Assembly (NCBI GenBank): GCA_937900045.1
Contig: CALCEB010000081.1
Coordinates: 1-24,817 of the forward strand
Origin: an uncultured Acidobacteriota bacterium
GTDB taxonomy: Bacteria; Acidobacteriota; Terriglobia; UBA7540
DNA: 24,817 nt
Direction of reading: 5' to 3'
Of this stretch, positions 6,729-13,901 are shown piece after piece (within the stretch, counting starts at the first letter, position 1; each line of letters begins with the position of its first letter). Below the pieces are notes generated by a model, which did no database searches, had not been told where the DNA came from, and saw only the letters and a list, made by a program, of their open reading frames with translations. The position numbers and the translations under genes were made by a program.

Positions 6729-6984
6729 TGCGTTTCCTCCTCCTCACTTTGGGTCACTCCAATTTTCGATTCCCAGTGCCGCCGGTCGTTTGACGCGCAC
6801 TGCGTCTCTCGCGTGTAGAAAGCTTTGTCTGCAAGGCGAATTCCGGTGTAGGTACTCTGCTGATTCAACATCCGGCTCCTTGCCGGTGGCGCCAGCCTAC
6901 ACGCTTGCACTTCGCTGCCCTGTTGTAGGGCAAGTTTATTGCCACAACCGAATATCGACTGTTAAAACATTTTGAATCAATAGG
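6729..6984. other. Upstream region of the OmpA-family gene
   Basis: About 256 bases without a supported gene between the ATG at 6728 and the palindrome at 6985. Apart from the ribosome-binding site next to the ATG I see no convincing promoter. Candidate -35/-10 pairs on the minus strand match poorly. Confidence 0.4.
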
Positions 6985-7023
6985 ATATGGCTTGTTGCCG
7001 AACTCGTCCACAACAAGCCATAT
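6985..7023. repeat. Perfect 13-bp inverted repeat
   Basis: Arms ATATGGCTTGTTG (6985-6997) and CAACAAGCCATAT (7011-7023) match exactly around a 13-base loop. The element lies about 260 bases upstream of the OmpA-family gene and about 250 bases upstream of the efflux locus, which are divergent. On the plus strand GCGGAAAAAATT follows; on neither strand is there a T-run, so it is not an obvious terminator. An operator, an RNA hairpin or a dispersed palindrome are all possible. Confidence 0.55.
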
Positions 7024-7100
7024 GCGGAAAAAATTACATGGCTTGCCTGAGAGTGCCAAGAGGAGATTGCCCCTGTATTGTCAGCCGGCGGTGTCACTTG

Positions 7101-7211
7101 GGTAGTGTCTCAGTTTGTTTGCTGTAGCGGCGCTCTATGAGCGCCGAACTTGTATCCTCAACGGTTTCCGGCGCTCATAGAGCGCCGCTACAGCAAACTG
7201 CGTCACTACCC
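7101..7211. mobile_element. MITE-like palindromic element with 7-bp flanking direct repeat
   Basis: The central part has perfect 30-bp inverted arms at 7117-7146 and 7169-7198 around a 22-base loop. Each arm holds its own small palindrome (CGGCGCTC-TAT-GAGCGCCG). Outside these, pairing continues imperfectly to GGTAGTG at the left end and CACTACC at the right, with a 4-base insertion in the left arm. The heptamer TCACTTG occurs immediately to the left (7094-7100) and again at 7212-7218, looking like a target-site duplication. There is no internal gene, as expected for a non-autonomous element. It lies about 60 bases upstream of the efflux locus. Confidence 0.65.
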
Positions 7212-7230
7212 TCACTTGTGATATGTTGCC

Positions 7231-7260
7231 TTGAAATGGCAAGTTGGCGTCTGTTAAACT
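7231..7260 (+). promoter_or_regulatory. Possible weak promoter for the efflux locus
   Basis: TTGAAA (7231-7236, 5 of 6 to consensus) is followed after 18 bases by TAAACT (7255-7260, 4 of 6). It lies just before the ATG at 7272, so the leader would be only a few bases long. It is the best match in the gap between the MITE-like element and the first efflux-locus gene, but it is not strong. Confidence 0.3.
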
Positions 7261-7271
7261 TACCACTGATT

Positions 7272-7721
7272 ATGACGGTCGAGAGTGGACTGAATTTAGC
7301 CTGGGCGTTGTTCGCCGTTGCGGCTTTGGCGGTGTTCGTGGTCTGCGAGCGGCAACGCCGCCGCGGGACCACTCTTGCCGCCCGTTGCCGCCGTGGGCTC
7401 GCCGTATTCGTAGCGGCAGTTGCGCTCTTTCCCTCGGTCTCCGTCAGCGACGACTTTGTCCGTATTAAAAGCCTGCAGGTTGGAACCCCGGCGAGCGCGC
7501 AGATAGGGAGCCCGGTAAACACTAACTCGAGCGACACGCCCGGGATTTATTTGGCGCGCCTCTCTGACGCACTCGAGAATTCCCAGATTTCTTCGATTCG
7601 TGGGCTGCTGGTCACCCTCTGTTTCTTCGCTCTCGTAGGAGTGCCGTTCGAACATGGACGCGACCGCTCCTTGCCCTCTTTTGCGAGCCGCGCACCTCCT
7701 CTTTCCCTGTCCCTTGCCTAG
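7272..7721 (+). CDS. Small membrane protein at head of the efflux locus
   Basis: From the ATG at 7272 this gives 149 residues starting MTVESGLNLAWALFAVAALA. It has a first membrane helix (about 7-25), a basic loop rich in Arg, and a second helix (about 43-60). A polar segment with repeated Ser, Thr and Asp follows, then a third hydrophobic stretch (about 110-125). The upstream in-frame ATG codons at 7137 and 7236 are less likely; the first lies inside the MITE-like element. The gene precedes czcC on the same strand by about 310 bases. I do not recognise a named family. Its position suggests an accessory role in metal efflux or sensing, but that is only context. Confidence 0.55.
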   Translation: MTVESGLNLAWALFAVAALAVFVVCERQRRRGTTLAARCRRGLAVFVAAVALFPSVSVSDDFVRIKSLQVGTPASAQIGSPVNTNSSDTPGIYLARLSDALENSQISSIRGLLVTLCFFALVGVPFEHGRDRSLPSFASRAPPLSLSLA

Positions 7722-7878
7722 CCTCGTTTACCACCCGTAGAACCTTGCGCCTGTTGAATCCCGGTCGCCGGTGTTTGCGCCCTGTCCGTGATGAAATCCG
7801 GTGATGGGAACTGATCCACCTGGGACGCTGATTCCGTGACTCGGATCAAGCTCTCCCCAAGTGATGGGAGGCAATCCC
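7722..7878. other. Spacer before the broken adaptor fragment
   Basis: No gene is seen. The sequence GTGATGGGA occurs twice (near 7801 and 7860); the second copy is part of the ribosome-binding region of the short reading frame at 7879. The tail of this spacer already resembles the leader of the intact czcB gene. Confidence 0.4.
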
Positions 7879-8049
7879 ATGAAGCACCCTAGATTCCCGT
7901 GTCCCGACTGGAGAGGTCTCGCCCTTGCGGGTCTTGCGGCGTGTCTGGCGCTGACGGCGCTTGAGCCCAACCCTGCGCCGAGTGCGGCGCGAAGCCGGCG
8001 CGGCTCCGATGCCGTCCAAGGAGACAGTAGACATGACAACGCATCGTAG
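7879..8049 (+). pseudogene. Fragment duplicating the 5' end of the czcB adaptor gene
   Basis: A 56-residue reading frame with its own ribosome-binding site (GGGAGG, 7 bases upstream) starts MKHPRFPCPDWRGLALAGLA. The intact adaptor at 9617 starts MKDLKFSLPFWRGLALAGLA. About 20 of the first 28 residues agree, and the DNA before the ATG also matches (GAGGCAATCCC against GAGGTAATCCC). After residue 28 the similarity stops, the cysteine of the lipobox-like site is missing, and the frame ends within czcC. It is best read as a remnant of a duplicated adaptor gene. It may still act as a leader peptide, since its stop lies 14 bases inside the czcC start and could couple translation. Confidence 0.6.
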
Positions 8050-9370
8050 CCTAGACCCCGTATGGGGGAGCAGATGCTGCGGCCTGATTGCGTCTGCATC
8101 AGCGGGCTTGCGGCGGCTAACCATCGCGCTTGTGACTACGTGCTGCGTGAGTCAAGTCGCTCTGTGCCAGAAGGCTCTGACTTGGCCGGAGGTGCGGTCT
8201 CGATTCGAAGCTACCAACCCCATTCTCCAGGCGGGGAGGATCGGCATCGATGAATCGCGGGCGGACGAGATCACGGCGGGGCTGCGCCCCAATCCCGAAT
8301 TCACTTTTACTTCGGACGGGTTTCAACTCATCCCTTACGCAGGTCATTGGCTTCCGCTGGCTGGCCTTGACAAATCGCCCGGCGTAAGCCAGCTGATCGA
8401 GCGGCAGCACAAGCGCGAGTTGCGCAGGGACAGCGCCCTCGAAGCCACAACGATCGCAACGTCCGAGCTCGCCGATCAGGAGCGAAATCTCCTTTTCAAT
8501 CTGCGAGCCGCATTCGTACAAACCCTCCAGGAGAAAGCGATTCTAGCGCTGGCCCGGCAGAACCTCGCTTATTACGACCAGGTACTCAGAGTGAGCCGTG
8601 ACCGCAAACAAGCGGGCGACATCTCGCAGGTAGATCTCGATCGCCTGGAACTGCAGCGCGTTCAATATGAGACCGATCTCGAGACTGCGAAGGTAAACCT
8701 ACGGACGGCAAAGATCCAGCTTCTGACCTTGTTGAATGAGCGCACGCCGGTGGAGCAATTTGACGTCACCGGACCCTACGACTTTCCTGATCAGATCGCA
8801 TCTTTGGACGAGCTTCGCAAAGTCGCGCTCGATACTCGGCCGGACCTCAGGGCCGCGCTGCAGTCAGTGGAGAAGGCTAAAACAGATCATCGCCTTGCTT
8901 GGGCCAACGGCAGCGCCGACCCGGTCATCAGCGCCTGGTACACGCGGAATCCGTCGTTCAATAATCCGTACGACTTCAATACGGTTGGTGCGAGCGTCTC
9001 CATTCCCATCCGCATCTTTGATAAGAACCAGGGGGAAAAGGCCCGGACTGCGCTAGAAATCACCCGCGCCCAACGGCTCCGCGATGCGACCCAAGCTCAG
9101 GTCTTCGGCGACGTTGATTCGGCCTACGCTGCCATCGAGAGCAATCTGGCGCTCCTGAGAACATACAAGGCGAATTACTTGCAGCGCGCCGCGCAAGTAC
9201 GTGACACCCTCTGGTTCGCTTACCAAAATGGCGGCGCCTCTTTGCTCGATTTTCTCCAAGCCCAGCAGGACTACCGAAGTGTTCGGTTGAACTACTTGAA
9301 CTTGATTGGTTCTTACTTGACGACGGCGGCCCAACTGAATATGGCGGTAGGCCAAGAGGTGGTTCAATGA
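8033..9370 (+). CDS. czcC: CzcC/TolC-family outer-membrane efflux protein
   Basis: This is the outer-membrane channel of a tripartite heavy-metal efflux pump. The ATG at 8033, preceded by AAGGAGAC at about 8 bases, gives 445 residues. A signal-peptide-like segment spans about 20-45 (RRLTIALVTTCCVSQVALCQ). The mature part shows the two-fold TolC pattern of long helical hairpins: one around 120-235 (ERNLLFNLRAAFVQTLQEKA) and one around 290-430 (DTRPDLRAALQSVEKAK, then YAAIESNLALLRTYKANY). The strand pairs PEFTFTSDG and NTVGASVSIPI also fit. The longer ORF from 7961 overlaps the duplicated fragment and lacks a ribosome-binding site. The stop overlaps the start of the next frame by ATGA. Confidence 0.88.
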   Translation: MTTHRSLDPVWGSRCCGLIASASAGLRRLTIALVTTCCVSQVALCQKALTWPEVRSRFEATNPILQAGRIGIDESRADEITAGLRPNPEFTFTSDGFQLIPYAGHWLPLAGLDKSPGVSQLIERQHKRELRRDSALEATTIATSELADQERNLLFNLRAAFVQTLQEKAILALARQNLAYYDQVLRVSRDRKQAGDISQVDLDRLELQRVQYETDLETAKVNLRTAKIQLLTLLNERTPVEQFDVTGPYDFPDQIASLDELRKVALDTRPDLRAALQSVEKAKTDHRLAWANGSADPVISAWYTRNPSFNNPYDFNTVGASVSIPIRIFDKNQGEKARTALEITRAQRLRDATQAQVFGDVDSAYAAIESNLALLRTYKANYLQRAAQVRDTLWFAYQNGGASLLDFLQAQQDYRSVRLNYLNLIGSYLTTAAQLNMAVGQEVVQ

Positions 9371-9594
9371 ATCGCTCATTTCTTCTCGAAGCAAGTCTGT
9401 GTTCGTGCGTGATTCTTTCAACTGCTGCCTGCGGAAGGCGCGTCGCCGGCGCATCAGCGCAAGGCGGTGATACCGGGCCACCCCCCGCGCAGGTGGTACA
9501 TGAACAGGATGATGGCGTGTTCAGGGTGGCTCATCCCGAGCAGTTTCCCTTGGCCACTGCGGGCATGAACGAAGCCGATTGCGGAGTGTTTTGA
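9367..9594 (+). pseudogene. Truncated CzcB-type adaptor, N-terminal part only
   Basis: The frame starts at the ATGA overlap with czcC, the usual way an adaptor follows its channel gene. It encodes a lipoprotein-like start (MNRSFLLEASLCSCVILSTA, then Ala-Cys). A short linker and the segment PPPAQVVHEQDDGVFRVAHP-EQFPLATA follow, resembling the start of CzcB-like adaptors just before the first beta strands. It then ends abruptly after 75 residues, at the first copy of a 13-base tandem duplication. None of the hairpin, barrel or membrane-proximal domains is present. It looks like the 5' remnant of the original adaptor gene, now superseded by the complete one at 9617. A short secreted peptide is a less likely alternative. 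Confidence 0.65.
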
Positions 9595-9615
9595 GGTAAT
9601 CCTTTGAGGTAATCC
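9590..9615 (+). repeat. 13-bp perfect tandem duplication at the adaptor junction
   Basis: TTTGAGGTAATCC occurs at 9590-9602 and again, directly adjoining, at 9603-9615. The first copy supplies the TGA stop of the truncated adaptor. The second supplies the ribosome-binding GAGG of the intact czcB. The related GAGGCAATCC precedes the fragment at 7879. This marks the join of the rearrangement. Confidence 0.8.
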
Positions 9616-9616
9616 C

Positions 9617-10771
9617 ATGAAAGACCTTAAATTCTCATTACCGTTTTGGCGAGGGCTTGCCCTTGCCGGCCTGGCGGCAGGCGTGGCGCTCACCGCCGGA
9701 TGCACCGGGCAAGCGAAATCCGGCCAAGCAAACGCCCAGGTTAAGATTGAAAATGCTTCGGGGCCGGAAGTGGTGACCGTCCCGAACCCCGGGCTTTTCA
9801 AGCTGGTTCCTGCTCAGGACCGGCTCTTGCAGGGCCAATTGAGCGCCCCAGGCGTAGTCGCGCCGGAGGTCAGCCGAACCGTACATGTCACCTCGCTGGC
9901 CGGCGGTAGGGCGCTTGAAATCCGGGCCAAACTGGGCGACCAAGTGGAAAAAGGGCAGGTCTTGATGGTGGTGCACAGCCCTGACTTGGCCTCCGCCATT
10001 AATGCCTATCAGAAATCCCTAGCGGATGAGAAGCTGACCCGCGCGGCGCTGGGCCGCGCCCAGGCGCTTTATGCGTATGGCGCGGTCGCGCTCAAGGATT
10101 TGCAGCAGGCCCAGGACGATGAACAGAAGGCCGGCGTCGATGTGGCCACCAATGCCCAACAGATCCACATTCTGGGTGGCGACATGAACCATCTCTCCTC
10201 GATTGTCGAAATCACCGCGCCAGTTTCCGGGGTGATTGTGGAGCAGAACACTGCCGGTGGAGAGACGGTGGCAGCCGGCAACTCCATCAGCTTGTTTACG
10301 ATTGCCGACCTTTCTCAGGTCTGGGTACTGGCCAGCGTTTATGAGAACGATCTTCCCGATGTGGCGGTGGGCGATGCGGCCAAGGTGCTTTTAAATGCTT
10401 ATCCGGACCTTAAGCTTCAAGGCCGTGTCAGTAATATTTCCGGGGTGCTCGATCCCAACACCCGCTCCGCAACCGTGCGCGTGGTGCTGGCGAACCCCGG
10501 CTTGCTGATGAGACCGCAGATGTACACCAACGTTGAATTCATCTCCCGGAAACGGCGCCAAACCTTGCTCGTTCCCACTACGGCCATCTTCCGCCTGCAC
10601 GACAAAAGCTGGGTCTTTGTGCCGCAAGGCGGGAACCAGTTCCGCCGCATCGAAGTTACAACCGGGATCATCACGCCCGGCAATCTTCAAGAGATCCGCA
10701 CCGGCCTCAGCCCCAATCAACTCGTCATTGCCGACGCCCTGCAGTTTGCCAGCACGGCGGGAGAAGAGTAA
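9617..10771 (+). CDS. czcB: RND efflux periplasmic adaptor (membrane fusion protein), CzcB type
   Basis: This adaptor connects the inner-membrane pump CzcA with the outer-membrane channel. It has 384 residues. The N-terminus carries an export signal ending in ALTAGC (Cys 29), so it may be a lipoprotein. The biotinyl-lipoyl-like segment follows (VTSLAGGRALEIRAKLGDQV, then EKGQVL). Next come a helical hairpin (about 120-190, AYQKSLADEKLTRAALGRAQ) and the second half of the lipoyl domain (ITAPVSGVIVEQNTAGGETV). A beta-barrel domain (VWVLASVYENDLPDVAVGDA) and a membrane-proximal domain complete it. It starts 22 bases after the truncated adaptor and ends 5 bases before czcA, so the three genes form one unit. 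Metal specificity cannot be read from this protein. Confidence 0.92.
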   Translation: MKDLKFSLPFWRGLALAGLAAGVALTAGCTGQAKSGQANAQVKIENASGPEVVTVPNPGLFKLVPAQDRLLQGQLSAPGVVAPEVSRTVHVTSLAGGRALEIRAKLGDQVEKGQVLMVVHSPDLASAINAYQKSLADEKLTRAALGRAQALYAYGAVALKDLQQAQDDEQKAGVDVATNAQQIHILGGDMNHLSSIVEITAPVSGVIVEQNTAGGETVAAGNSISLFTIADLSQVWVLASVYENDLPDVAVGDAAKVLLNAYPDLKLQGRVSNISGVLDPNTRSATVRVVLANPGLLMRPQMYTNVEFISRKRRQTLLVPTTAIFRLHDKSWVFVPQGGNQFRRIEVTTGIITPGNLQEIRTGLSPNQLVIADALQFASTAGEE

Positions 10772-10776
10772 GGCCG

Positions 10777-13700
10777 ATGATCCGCCGCATTGTGGATTTC
10801 GCCCTTCGCAAAAAAATGCTGGTGCTCAGCGTTGGCGTTCTGCTCTTAATCTGGGGCGTCGTTTCCTTCCACCGGCTTCCCGTCGAGGCTTACCCCGATG
10901 TTGCGGATACCTGGGTGCAAGTAATCACTCAATGGCCGGGTCATGCCGCTGAGGAGGTGGAGCAACAGGTCACAGTTCCCATCGAAATTCAAATGAACGG
11001 CATTGCGCACCTCACTCATTTGCGGTCCTTTTCTCTATTTGGGTTGTCCGCCGTAGTCCTGGTTTTCGACGACCAGGCGAACGACCTGCTCAGCCGCGAA
11101 CAGGTGCTGGAAAAGCTGTCAATGGTCACGCTTCCGTCCGGCGTTAGCCCACAGCTCGGACCGGATTACAGCCCGGTGGGGCAAATCTATTGGTACACGC
11201 TGGAAAGCACCAACCCTAAGTATGACTTGATGGGTCTCAAGTCTCTGGAAGACTGGGTACTGGAGAAACAACTCAAGTCCGTTCCGAACGTGGTGGACGT
11301 TTCCAGTTTCGGCGGCATCACGCGGGAATACCAGGTGCGCGTCGATCCCAACAAGCTGATCGACTACGGACTCTCGATCGGCCAGGTGGAGCAAGCGCTC
11401 GCCGCCAACAACACCAATGCCGGCGGCAGTTTCATCGAACACGGACAACAGGAGTTTAACATCCGTGTGGTCGGATTGATGCAGACCACGGATGACGTGG
11501 GCGCCACGGTCTTGAAAGAACAGAACGGGACACCGGTGCGCGTGAGGGATATTGCCCGGGTTGTCCAAGGGCCGAAGATACGGCTGGGTAAGATCGGCAA
11601 GGCTATTCACTACGAAAATGGACGCGTGGTGGATGACGACGACGTGGTGGAAGGGGTGGTGCTGCTGCGCAAGGGAGCCGAAGCGGAAACCACGCTCAAG
11701 GCCATCCACCAGAAAGTGGAACAACTGAATAAAACCATCCTTCCGCCGGGCGTGAAAATTGTCCCTTTTCTGGACCGAAGCGACCTGGTGCATTTCACCA
11801 CCCATACGGTCCTGCACAACCTCACCGAAGGTTTTATCCTGGTGACGCTGATACTGTTTTTCTTCCTCGGAAACTTTCGCAGCGCCCTGATCGTGGCCAC
11901 CACCATTCCGTTCTCCTTGCTGTTTGCATCTATTTTTCTTGACCTGCGCCACATCCCTGCCAACCTCCTTTCCTTGGGGGCGCTCGATTTTGGCATGGTG
12001 GTGGATGGCTCCGTGGTGATGGTTGAAAACATTTTGCGCCACCTCGCCCGGCGTAACGGGAAGGACCAGCCGATCGGTGAGCTCATCAGCAACGCCGCGC
12101 ATGAGGTGCAGCGGCCGGTTTTCTTTGCCATCCTGATCATCATCACAGCCTATCTGCCCATTTTCACCCTACAACGCGTGGAGGGCAAGCTCTTTCAACC
12201 CATGGCGTGGACGGTAGCGTTCGCCCTGCTGGGGGCTTTGATCTTCGCCATGGTTTTGGCGCCGGTGCTCACCAGTTTCCTGCTTCGCTCCGGCGTCAAG
12301 GAATGGCAGAACCCTATTCTGGCTTTTCTCACCACCCGCTACCGGAGTGGTTTGCGGTGGTGCTTCGATCATCGCCGGGCGACGGTGGGCACGGCCATCG
12401 CCCTCTTTGCATTTAGCCTTTATCTTGGATTCGGGGGGATCATTGGTTCCGAATTCCTGCCTCATCTCGATGAGGGAGCCATCTGGGCGAGGGGAACCCT
12501 CGCGGCCAGCGCCGGACCGTCCGAAGGCGAGCGAGTGGTTCGCCAGGCACGTCTGATTCTGGCCTCGTTTCCGGAAGTGACTGAGGTCGTTTCGCAAGTC
12601 GGGCGTCCCGATGACGGCACAGACTGGACCGGCTTTTTTAACACCGAATACTTCGTTGATTTGAAGCCCCAATCCGAATGGCGCCCGCAGTTCCGCACCA
12701 AGGACGACCTGATCGTCGCCATGAATAAAAAGCTGGATACAATTCCGGGCGTGATTTGGGGTTTTTCGCAACCCATCGAGGACAACGTGGAGGAAGCGGT
12801 GAGCGGCGTCAAGGGTGAGCTGGCAACCAAACTGATCGGCCCGGACCTCAAGACGCTTGAAGCCAAAGCCGACCAGATTGTCAATGTCATGCAGGGCATT
12901 CCTGGCATTCAGGACCTGGGTGTGTTCCGCGTGCTCGGGCAGCCCAATGTCAATCTGATCGTCAACCGCGCCACCGCGGACCGCTTCGGCATCAACGTCA
13001 GCGACATTCAGGATGCTGTGGAGACGGCGGTGGGCGGCAAGGCCGTCAGCCAGATTCTGATCGGCGAGCAACGCTATGACCTGGTCGTGCGCTACCAGGA
13101 GCCTTACCGTAGCACCATCCAACAGATTGCCAATATCCGCATCCTGGCCCCGTCAGGCGAACGTGTCTCACTGGGCCAACTGTGCGATATCCAAGTCCAA
13201 GACGGCGCTTCCATGGTTTACCGTGAAGCCAACGAGCGATACATCGCCATCAAATACAGCGTGCGGGGCCGCGACTTGGGAGGCACGGTGCGCCAAGCCA
13301 TCCGCGAAGTGAATGCCAAGGTGAAGCTGCCTCCCGGCTATCGCCTGGACTGGGCGGGCGAATACGCCAGCGAGCAACGCGCCAACCGCCGCCTGACGTT
13401 CATTGTGCCCATCACCCTGCTGCTGATCTTCCTCATTCTTTACGTCGCTTTCGATACCTACAAGTGGGGGCTCGTCATCCTTCTGGATGTGGCGCTGGCC
13501 CCGCTTGGAGGTATGCTGGCGCTGTGGATTACCGGAACTCATTTCAGCGTCTCTTCAGGCGTCGGCCTACTGGCATTGTTTGGGGTCTCCGTGCAGATTG
13601 GCGTCATCATGGTGGAGTATATGAACCAATTGCGGCAAAGAGGCTTGCCGCTGGAAGAAGCCGCTCTGGAAGGCGCGCAACTCCGGCTCCGTCCCATTAT

Positions 13701-13893
13701 GATGACCATGCTGGTGGCCACGTTGGGCTTGCTTCCGGCCGCCCTCTCCCACCAGATCGGTTCCGATTCGCAGCGGCCCTTCGCCATTGTTATTGTCGGA
13801 GGTTTGATCGCCGCGCTTGCCATCAGTATCTTCTTGTTGCCCACGCTTTACGTTATGTTTGCCCGCCCCCATGACAGGTTCACGGGCTCCTAA
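10777..13893 (+). CDS. czcA: Heavy-metal RND efflux pump, CzcA/CusA family
   Basis: This is the proton-driven inner-membrane transporter of the tripartite pump; 1038 residues is typical. The first membrane helix is near 13-31 (MLVLSVGVLLLIWGVV). The two large periplasmic loops are intact, and the second block of helices runs from about 335 and again from about 870 to the end. In helix IV the motif DFGMVVDGSVVMVEN (404-418) carries the acidic triad Asp404, Asp410 and Glu417, at the same spacing as the CzcA proton-relay residues. This DFG...DG pattern belongs to divalent-cation exporters (Co, Zn, Cd, Ni) rather than the Cu/Ag type. Ser replaces the more usual Ala after DG. The stop is 8 bases from that of mnmA on the other strand. 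Confidence 0.95.
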   Translation: MIRRIVDFALRKKMLVLSVGVLLLIWGVVSFHRLPVEAYPDVADTWVQVITQWPGHAAEEVEQQVTVPIEIQMNGIAHLTHLRSFSLFGLSAVVLVFDDQANDLLSREQVLEKLSMVTLPSGVSPQLGPDYSPVGQIYWYTLESTNPKYDLMGLKSLEDWVLEKQLKSVPNVVDVSSFGGITREYQVRVDPNKLIDYGLSIGQVEQALAANNTNAGGSFIEHGQQEFNIRVVGLMQTTDDVGATVLKEQNGTPVRVRDIARVVQGPKIRLGKIGKAIHYENGRVVDDDDVVEGVVLLRKGAEAETTLKAIHQKVEQLNKTILPPGVKIVPFLDRSDLVHFTTHTVLHNLTEGFILVTLILFFFLGNFRSALIVATTIPFSLLFASIFLDLRHIPANLLSLGALDFGMVVDGSVVMVENILRHLARRNGKDQPIGELISNAAHEVQRPVFFAILIIITAYLPIFTLQRVEGKLFQPMAWTVAFALLGALIFAMVLAPVLTSFLLRSGVKEWQNPILAFLTTRYRSGLRWCFDHRRATVGTAIALFAFSLYLGFGGIIGSEFLPHLDEGAIWARGTLAASAGPSEGERVVRQARLILASFPEVTEVVSQVGRPDDGTDWTGFFNTEYFVDLKPQSEWRPQFRTKDDLIVAMNKKLDTIPGVIWGFSQPIEDNVEEAVSGVKGELATKLIGPDLKTLEAKADQIVNVMQGIPGIQDLGVFRVLGQPNVNLIVNRATADRFGINVSDIQDAVETAVGGKAVSQILIGEQRYDLVVRYQEPYRSTIQQIANIRILAPSGERVSLGQLCDIQVQDGASMVYREANERYIAIKYSVRGRDLGGTVRQAIREVNAKVKLPPGYRLDWAGEYASEQRANRRLTFIVPITLLLIFLILYVAFDTYKWGLVILLDVALAPLGGMLALWITGTHFSVSSGVGLLALFGVSVQIGVIMVEYMNQLRQRGLPLEEAALEGAQLRLRPIMMTMLVATLGLLPAALSHQIGSDSQRPFAIVIVGGLIAALAISIFLLPTLYVMFARPHDRFTGS

Positions 13894-13901
13894 GCTTGGC
13901 G

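Noticed and set aside
11119..13122. Long minus-strand ORFs inside czcA
   Set aside because: Shadows of the GC-rich czcA coding frame; their translations are His/Gln/Arg-rich without recognisable domains.
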